Made by a program: the position numbers and the translations under genes. Source: Sphagnum compactum (taxonomy: Eukaryota; Bryophyta; Sphagnopsida; Sphagnales). Taken from it: a DNA stretch of 64,000 nt. The notes under the pieces were generated by a model that saw only the letters and a program-made list of their open reading frames with translations, was not told the DNA's origin and made no database searches. The DNA is taken from positions 21,504,213-21,568,212 of the forward strand of contig OZ234493.1 in assembly GCA_965153455.1 (NCBI GenBank). The letters run 5' to 3'. This document shows, one piece after another, positions 56,201 to 64,000 of the stretch; position 1 is the first letter of the stretch; each line of letters opens with the position of its first letter.

Positions 56201-59200
56201 TATAGATCCATTGAAATTCAAAATAAATACACATATATGCATTTAGATAGTATGAGTGTCACTTATTTACGCTTGAATTTCGATAAGATAGCCATTGGCT
56301 CATAAATGGGTCTTTTTTCTCACCAAATTCACCATAAGAAGTATTGGATGCAATTGAAAGGATTTTTGGAGTTCCAAATGTTCATTACACATTTCATTAT
56401 CACCTTCCATGCCAAAAATATCCTTATAGTTGCTCAACATTTAAGGATGTTAGCCCTTGAAGTTTTGAACACTTGTTAGCATAAGTATAACATCATAAAC
56501 AATATTATATACAAAGGAAAATAAAAAAGTGAATAATGTTTTTAAACCTATGCTTAGGGATAAACCCATGGACATATATTGTAAATGGATAAACTAAATG
56601 TTTCAATAAGAGCCTACATGAAAAAAATGACTTTTCATGCACACCACACCATGGTATCAAGCTTGCTTCCATGCACAAAGGATTCTTTGTGACATGGTTG
56701 GATATTCGATGGCCATTTGTAGGGTCAATTGATTTTTTCATTTTGTTCCAATAGCCTTCAAAACCAATTGTTGCATATCACCTTTGTGCACTTGAATTTG
56801 TTTATAATATGTCATCACATTGAAAATTTTAGCCTACAACTTAAGGACAAATGTTAATACAATGTTTTGCCATAATGTAGGCCATGAAAATATAAAGAAA
56901 AAATATTTTCTAAAAGATAATAGTTATATACCCCTATAGAAGGATAGACTCCATGGGTCAATGGTAAAACATTGATAGAACTCGAAGAAAAGATGGATCT
57001 CATTCTAGAAGCAATCAAAACTTGTTTCTTGCCTTTTGTTGTTGCTTATTAGTAGCATATAATATTAAGAATATTGGACTTCATCATTCAAGAATCTTTG
57101 ACTAGATGAAAACCCATAGCTCTTGTACAACTCATTAAAAGGTTCAAATTTTGCAATTTGGAGAATGGGCAAACCATCTAGGATATATTGAAAATAATCA
57201 AGTTTACAAAAAATGGTGATACTTGATTGTTCAACCATAGTTTTCAAGCCATTTGTTGCATTTAATTAATTGTTAGGATAATATTCAATGTGGTAGAGGT
57301 CTAAGATGAGAATTATAATCTACATAAAGGTAAATGAAACATGAACATTTGAAAATGAAATGAAATATTTTTGTGCAAAACACTTTGATTTTGTTCCAAT
57401 TTCTTGAGTATGGAGCAGTGGTTCCAATAAGCCAAGATTGTATCATATACCCATGAAATATTCTTTGGGGCCAATTTTTCAATATAAGAAAAAGGAAAAT
57501 TTCTCACAAAAGACATGACCTTGAAAGGATGTGATTACTTTGTTGTATGATCTTTCCCATGATTATCATTCTTCTTAAACATTGTGTCACATATTGTTTC
57601 TTTCTTGGCTAAAGGAGGTGTTGGGTGCATTCACTACGTAAAGAGCCATTCCTCTGCAACAAATGGTTGATTTTTTCATTGTTTCAAATCATAAATTAAA
57701 TTAATGTTGAAATTTGTGAATGAACTTGGACAACAATCTTCCTAATGTATAATGGAAAGAAACATTTGAAAATGTTTGAAATGATTTTAATGAGTATAGA
57801 GTACCCAAAAGCACATTTAATGTAATGTGATGTGTGTTTTTTCACTATACAATAATGTTTTTGAAAGTTTTAAAAAAACTTCAATGACATATTTAGAAGA
57901 TTCTCAAAATACAACTTTGCATAATATTATAATGTGACATTTTTTTGAGTATTATTTTTTTAATAAAAACTATGATCACATAAAAAATCATGTTTCTATG
58001 AATATTTCCCCAAAATGATTGATTGTATTTGACCATGTCACTTTGATTATACTACCCATTCTTTATAAAGATTTGATCAACTAAACACTTTTGGTTTTTA
58101 TAGACAAAATGCAACCTATCACAAAATTAACCTTCTCCTTGCTTGATGTAAAATCCATTCCCAATGTTTTTTCATCTTTTTCAATTTCATTAAATGAAAT
58201 TCAACAATTGTTGAAAATTCCTCCTACTCATTCATAATTTCATGGGATTTATATCATATGTAAATGGGGCAACTTGATTAACCAAATGGTCAACCTCTAC
58301 CTTCAAGCCAATTTCCCTTGAAGGTGTTGAACTTTTAGGACAATCAAAGCACTAGGCAACAATGTTTAGATGAGTAGGCAACCACTCCTTACCGATGCAT
58401 TCTGTTTACATATAATCTATACAATTAGGATCTTTTTTATTACTAATTGCCTTTAGAGGGCTTGCTAATGCTCCTCTGGTAACAAACTGAATATAACATA
58501 CCTAGAGGTTCAAAATGAAAATTTAATGAAATCAACACTAAAGGTGGCAAGATGGGATTAGGAAAAAGAAATGACAACATTTGAACTTGGTAATAATCCT
58601 TTGACATGCCATGGGTGCTCCAATTTGTTCATTACATTTTTGTTTGTATGAGACACCTTTGGGGTCAAGGAATCTAATTGAGAATACATGTTCTAGGTAT
58701 GCTATTTTTATTATTCCTTTGCAAAACATTTCATAGACACAAATTTGACCCTCAAGCAAAATTCAATTTTGAAGTCTCAAATCATGTCCTCCCAATCCAT
58801 TTCAACTATGTGGATGATCTAATCATGCAAAAATTTCAACTATTAATATTTGGAATTTTATGATATAAATGGAGAATTGTTGTCAGCAAAATAAAATGGA
58901 CAAAAAGAAATGGTTTGCTCAAAATCCTAAAATATGTTTTGACATAATCACATGGAAGTAGATTAAATTTTTTGTATGTATAAATAAAAAACCATTTATG
59001 GTAAATTTGTATACAAAAATTGCAAAAATTTAATATTATAAATTTTTTTTTAAAAATGTTTGAAATTGACAAATCAATATGGTGTTCAAACTACTTTTAC
59101 ATTAAAAGTTTCATAATGTTATGATCATAATTATAACACAATTTGGGAGCACGTAAGCATCTTTTAAGCCTCAATGAACTTGAAACTAAAAAAATAAAAA

Positions 59201-62180
59201 AATCACCTACTTGCAACCCATTTTGTGAAAGCAAAAATCTTGTTGCAAGTGGACCAATTTTTATGAATCTACTTAAATCTACTTTCAAAATGAGATTCTT
59301 CAACATTTTAATAATAAGGTGAAAGATTAACATCATATTAATCATTGGATAAATTAATATTTCTATTTTCAATACATTAAAGTTTTTGAATTGCTATTTG
59401 TAATTTTTTGAAACAAAACAATGATCCATCTACTTTACCTTGCTTTCACTTGAATAAGAAATGGAACACAACTTTGAAAAATTTGAATGAATAAAAACTA
59501 GATGGAATAAACATGAGATCATCATGCCCCTTTGGGGAAGAAACTTTCAAAGGATTTGTCACTTGTTAGAGCCTTTGGGAAATTCCTTTGTCCCTTTAAG
59601 ATCCTTTACTTGTATTCCAAATTCAAAGCCATTCCACTTTATGTTCAATTTCAACTTGACAACAAACAAGCTTGTAAAGTTTATCTTTTGTCACATAAAG
59701 TTCATCAATATTCTCATAATGAATCTATATATGTTCTAAAAAATAGACACCAAAGCCAAATTTGCAATTGTCATCAACTTTTGAAATGAACTAACATTAA
59801 AGTTCAATAATGTGGTCATTTGAATGAAAATACTTTTGGTCATAAGTTGTAGGACATGTAGTTTTTATTGCATTCTTCTCGTATTGTTGATATTGGTAGT
59901 TTAACAATTAATCAATTCAATTGGAATGTTTTGCTTCCCACAAATTGCATATCATATAAGTCATGGAATAGGTTGATTGTGACATGTGATGTCTCAACGT
60001 GTCTATACAAAGGAATTAAATGCAAGATAAAAAAATGAAATCAATTAAAATCATGCATAAAGATTGGAATTTGAACCTATCAATGGTTTTCATAGCTCGG
60101 TGGACAATGAATTCCATCCCTTTGGACAATACAACAATATTTGTTTATAGGTCAATACTTGTAATGTTTTCATAAGCATGAAACAATTTTTTGATAGTTT
60201 ATTTTGGTGGTTCCTACCCCCAACAATGAACATTTTGTTTGACAAAATCTTCATTTCCTTGTTGATTTGAAGGAACCTCTTTAAATGCATCATTAAATGT
60301 TTGGTCCAACGTTCATTCCATTACACTTTCACATTAGCAATGACATCCATCATGCCCATCAACATGGAATGGAATATGAAAAAAGTTTGAATTTTTTCAA
60401 TATATTTAGTATTTTGTTTTCAAATATCTTAATGTTGTGAACTCCATTGCCAACCTCACATATTGTATATCAACCATTTTACATCATGGTACAAATATAT
60501 GAATATGGATTTTGGTTTATCCAACATGAGATTTAAGTTAATAATGTTTGCAAATTCCACCATTTGAACTTCCTACTTATAGTCCATGGTCTCATCATCT
60601 CCACACATGACTTCATCCCCTAATTCTCCATCCTCACCATGAGCACCTTCCCCCATAACAAATTCACCTTTATTTTTGTCCATAGGAATATAATTTTATT
60701 ATTAGTGGAAAGTTAATAACCATAATTGAACTCACAAGGAATGTACTAATAATTTTCTTACCTTTCCATGCATCCTTATGTTGCCCCTTAACATTTAGGT
60801 CAAGATTTTTGATTTTTTTCTTGCCAATGTGATGATACAAACCTTTTTAGATAATGAGTACCACTATTAGTGTATCCTTAGAGAAAATTAAATTACTTGA
60901 AAAACATGTATCATATTTCTTATAATCAATTCAATACATTAGGAAAATCCAACTCATTTTTCAACATACTACAACAACATTAAACCACGCTATAACATAA
61001 ACATGTTTTTTCAAGCTATTAAACTTCAAGTTAATGTGTCCCTTTTGATTAATAAAATTGTACATTTTGATTGGAGACAAAAGAAGCTGATTGGACATGT
61101 ATTTTTGACCAATGAAATTGACTAAAATGATGTTTTTACTATTAGTCAAATAAGACATCTAGTCAAATATGACAACAAAAAGACATCTCTATTAAAAAAA
61201 GACAACGATGTAATGAAATGGGGCATGATAATGTAAATGATGATTTGACTAATTGTACTATAAGTTGATATTACAAGTCAAGTGTAATCATAAATTTATG
61301 TTAATCTTGAATGTTAGTAAATGTAATCCCTAAGATTGGGGATTGATGGCAAATGGGTGGACTTGACTATTAGATTTGAAAAAATTGTGAATCTTTTAGA
61401 ACATGTATGGTACATGGGTTTAAGATTTTAAAATAATGTTATAAGATTCCTTGTTGTTGTTTCAACATTGCTTTTATTTTGTTCCATGTAAGTAATTAAT
61501 TTTGATGATAGGAGGATGTGTCTAAAAGTTGTAGATACAAAAAAAATTAAATTAATTCCATTTAGAATTAAAACATTTAATTGGAAAAATGTAGTAGGTA
61601 GTTCCTTAAATCAAAGTTGTTTATACAAGACATGAAGGATTCAATAGTGGTATTAGCATGATGATACTTACAAGGATAAGACACTTCATATTTGGGAATG
61701 CCACAACATGGTTCAATTTTTTGGACACATCTTGATTTCAAATAGTGTTCTAGTAGCCACTATTCAATCCCCCAATATTTTGCACAAACCCTATTCAAAA
61801 TTTTGCTACTTTCACCACCTTCGGTAATGTTGAAATGTTTGAATATATCCATGTTTGAACATTAAATTTCCATATTAGATATATTCAAAACATTATTGTA
61901 TAATATATATTTCATATTCAAATATATTGAGTATGAATATTTGAAAGAGTATTACAAACTTAATTTGTGAACATAAGTCAATTTCAAAACAATTCTCACA
62001 AATGATTTTAAATGTTATATATTATGTGCAACCAATGAATATATATTTAAATTTTTTTGAAAAGAAAAGTTCATTTGCTTTACTTAAGAAAGATTCATAA
62101 AAAAATACATTTCAAAGTTTGGATGTGTAAGAAGATTTGAAATGATCATGTCTATAAGAATGTGTGGACAAATTTTATCA
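53230..62180. other. Long AT-rich stretch, no gene recognised
   Basis: Nearly 9 kb of DNA above two thirds A+T with frames no longer than about 100 codons. They are rich in Phe, Ile, Lys and Asn and have no family resemblance. Frames on the - strand are denser between 56.5 and 60.3 kb, which may reflect an old, heavily mutated element. I cannot name it. Confidence 0.35.
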
Positions 62181-62189
62181 TGACATGGA

Positions 62190-62260
62190 AGTGTGATGAG
62201 TTGGTTTAGGATTGGGTTGTGGCCTTGAAGGTCTAAGGTTAGACTCCTATTTTTAACATT
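62190..62260 (+). mobile_element. Possible tRNA-derived SINE head
   Basis: 'GATGAGTTGGTTTAGG' resembles a pol III A box, and 'GGTTAGACTCC' 30 bases later (62237-62247) resembles a B box (GGTTCGANTCC). The intervening 'GTTGTGGCCTTGAAGGTCTAA' is the kind of tRNA-unrelated spacer seen in plant Au-type SINEs. No full cloverleaf can be drawn, so it is not a tRNA gene. The 3' end is not defined. Confidence 0.4.
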
Positions 62261-62309
62261 TTATATTGCAACCTGTTACATGCCTAAGGGACTATAAGCC
62301 ACTAATGAC

Positions 62310-62480
62310 CAATATGGTAGGTTGTAGGTACATACATTTGTAAATAGTAAGTAAATAAGTACTTGAATTGTAGGTAAATAAATATTGAAACTGTAGGTAG
62401 GTACATGATCTACCTACATACAAACTACTATCTACTTACTTACCTATTACAACCTACCTACACCTATCTGCTACCTATCA
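62310..62480. repeat. GTAGGT/ACCTAC-rich simple sequence with inverted symmetry
   Basis: GTAGGTA-type words dominate to about 62400 and their inverses (TACCTAC) from 62405 to 62470. The segment could therefore fold back on itself. Similar TAGGTA-rich DNA occurs in the 3.9 kb repeat near 8200-8285. Confidence 0.55.
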
Positions 62481-64000
62481 CAAAAAGACATTATTATCAA
62501 AAATTATTCATAGAATGATCGATTTTTAGATTAAAAATATATATATATATATAACTTGTTGACCAAAAAAAAATAGATCCTCAAAATTTATTGCCTAAGT
62601 TGACTAGTCAAATGATCCATTGCTCAAATAGTTCAAAACACCCACCAATCAAGAAATATTATACAAGAAAGATTCAAAAGACCTAAAAAAATAATATCAA
62701 TATTATGAAATTGATTAGATGTCTATCCTAAAACTTGAATCAATGGGCTGTTGAAAGCTCCTACAATTTGCTTTGCCATGAATGAATGGAAGATCTAACT
62801 AAAGAATACATTGTAGCACAAAATTCAAGAGCTATTGAAACTATCGAGCTTTGTGCATGTAAAGCGAAAAACTAGACTTCTATAGAAAACCTCAATGGGA
62901 GGTTTTTCAAGATGAAAATGAATGTAAATTAATGTAAAAACTCCAAGAAAATGATGAGCTAGTGAGAGCCCCACAATCTACCATGTCATTGAATGAATAG
63001 AAGATCTATCTATTTGCTGTGCACCTTGCATGTAACATTCAAAGATCAAAAATCTCTCGTTGTATTAAACATATTATCCAACAATTATTTTGTGAGTTAC
63101 ATTGATTAATTGAAATTTGATACACAATATTATTAATTACAATCCAATGTCTGTCTTAGATTAATACGCATACAAATCTTTCATGTTTTATATTTGAAAT
63201 GAGTTCGTGGATTTACTTGTATGTAATTTATCATGTGTTGATGAAAGTTGGAGTGATGTCAGTTGTTCATGCTTTGCCAACCCAAGGATCTACATCCCAT
63301 ATGGTGCAATTGCTAACAACTTGGATGGACAAGTAGGATATGTATACATGTTTGTTGTCATCATTTAATACTGAATGGGCCACAACCTTCCTCTTCGTTT
63401 GTTTTTGTCATTGTTAAGAGATTTTGAGATTGCACCACCTAAAATCATTTAAACCAACAGAAAGCTAACAAGCCAAAATGATCTTGCAAAGCCAGATGTA
63501 CAAATTACAAAAACAATTACTAAACCCTAAAACATTCTGCAACCATTGGTATTGAAGTCATTGAGGTTCATAGTGTGTTGGATGTGTTCTAGAGATTGAG
63601 AGAAGCCCAAGGTGTTCTGATGAAATTTGTGTGAAGTTGATTTTTTGACTACTACTTATGTGCCACTCCTACTTGTGGAGTTCAATGGCAATGTTGTTTT
63701 GAGCTACCACTGATATAACCATTTGTATCACCTAGTTCAATTCTTTCTACATGCCTTGCAATAAACCAAAATCTGAATAACTAGAGGATCATAAGAGAGG
63801 ACAATAGGAAGAATGCTCTGCAACAACTGCACACACATACTTCCACAAAACTTCAAACATCAGCTTTTCTCACAAAGTGGTTGAATAATGTTGTCATCAC
63901 TTCTTGCCATGCTGCCCATGCTTGGTAATTTTGTGGTCTTGGGCAGCAGATTGCTGGAAGACCAAAAGTTCAAGGTTTTGCATTACCATCACACAACCTT
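62481..64000. other. AT-rich intergenic, nothing recognised
   Basis: Contains a short (AT)n run near 62537-62555. No coding region, RNA gene or matched repeat found up to the window end. Confidence 0.4.

Noticed and set aside
59097-59372. 91-codon - strand frame in AT-rich DNA
   Set aside because: Composition is Ile/Leu/Lys-rich as expected from AT-rich noncoding sequence; no motif recognised.
60061-60130. tRNA-like GGTTCAAATTCC on the - strand
   Set aside because: The T stem does not pair and no A box or acceptor stem can be drawn at tRNA spacing.

Overview
The window looks like nuclear DNA of a land plant with a large, repeat-filled genome. It is strongly AT-rich (roughly two thirds A+T by eye). 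It has a plant-type AGC protein kinase gene with a GT-AG intron and long stretches of decayed transposable elements. There is no operon structure and no ribosome binding sites. I cannot name the species. The low gene density and the type of hAT element would fit a fern, lycophyte, gymnosperm or another large-genome plant, but that is inference.

Only two convincing protein-coding genes are present. (1) A single-exon, 517-codon gene of unknown family on the + strand (17501-19054), with clearly higher GC than its surroundings. (2) A two-exon AGC kinase gene on the - strand (34115-33679 joined to 33486-32307; 538 codons), of the plant-specific AGCVIII type and probably OXI1/UCN-like. They lie about 13 kb apart, separated by a retrotransposon, and nothing suggests that they work together.

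Layout. 1-17.2 kb is a mosaic of repeats. Two diverged direct copies of a 3.9 kb unit (3765-8905 and 13318-17224) flank a copy of a second dispersed repeat (family A), a deleted Ty3/gypsy relic and a field of scrambled GGTCACC-word repeats. 17.2-20.1 kb is the gene island of the unknown protein. 20.2-22.3 kb is another family A copy carrying a MITE. 22291-30604 is a decayed but structurally complete Ty3/gypsy LTR retrotransposon on the - strand with a perfect 5-bp target duplication (AGATT). 32.3-34.9 kb is the kinase gene and its leader and promoter. 35-40.9 kb is AT-rich intergenic DNA with microsatellites, a retroelement LTR fragment and a 24-nt G run. 40924-41300 is a second copy of the MITE. 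41411-44699 is a full-length but inactivated hAT transposon with terminal inverted repeats and an imperfect 8-bp target duplication. 44.7-51.5 kb holds microsatellites and a small TIR element. 51.5-52.85 kb is an inverted copy of repeats seen in the left part. 52953-53210 is a 48-bp minisatellite. 53.2-64 kb is AT-rich with no recognised gene, apart from a possible tRNA-derived SINE head near 62.2 kb.

The most informative features are the nested and duplicated repeats. They give empty-versus-filled insertion sites for several elements within one window and allow their target duplications and boundaries to be read directly.
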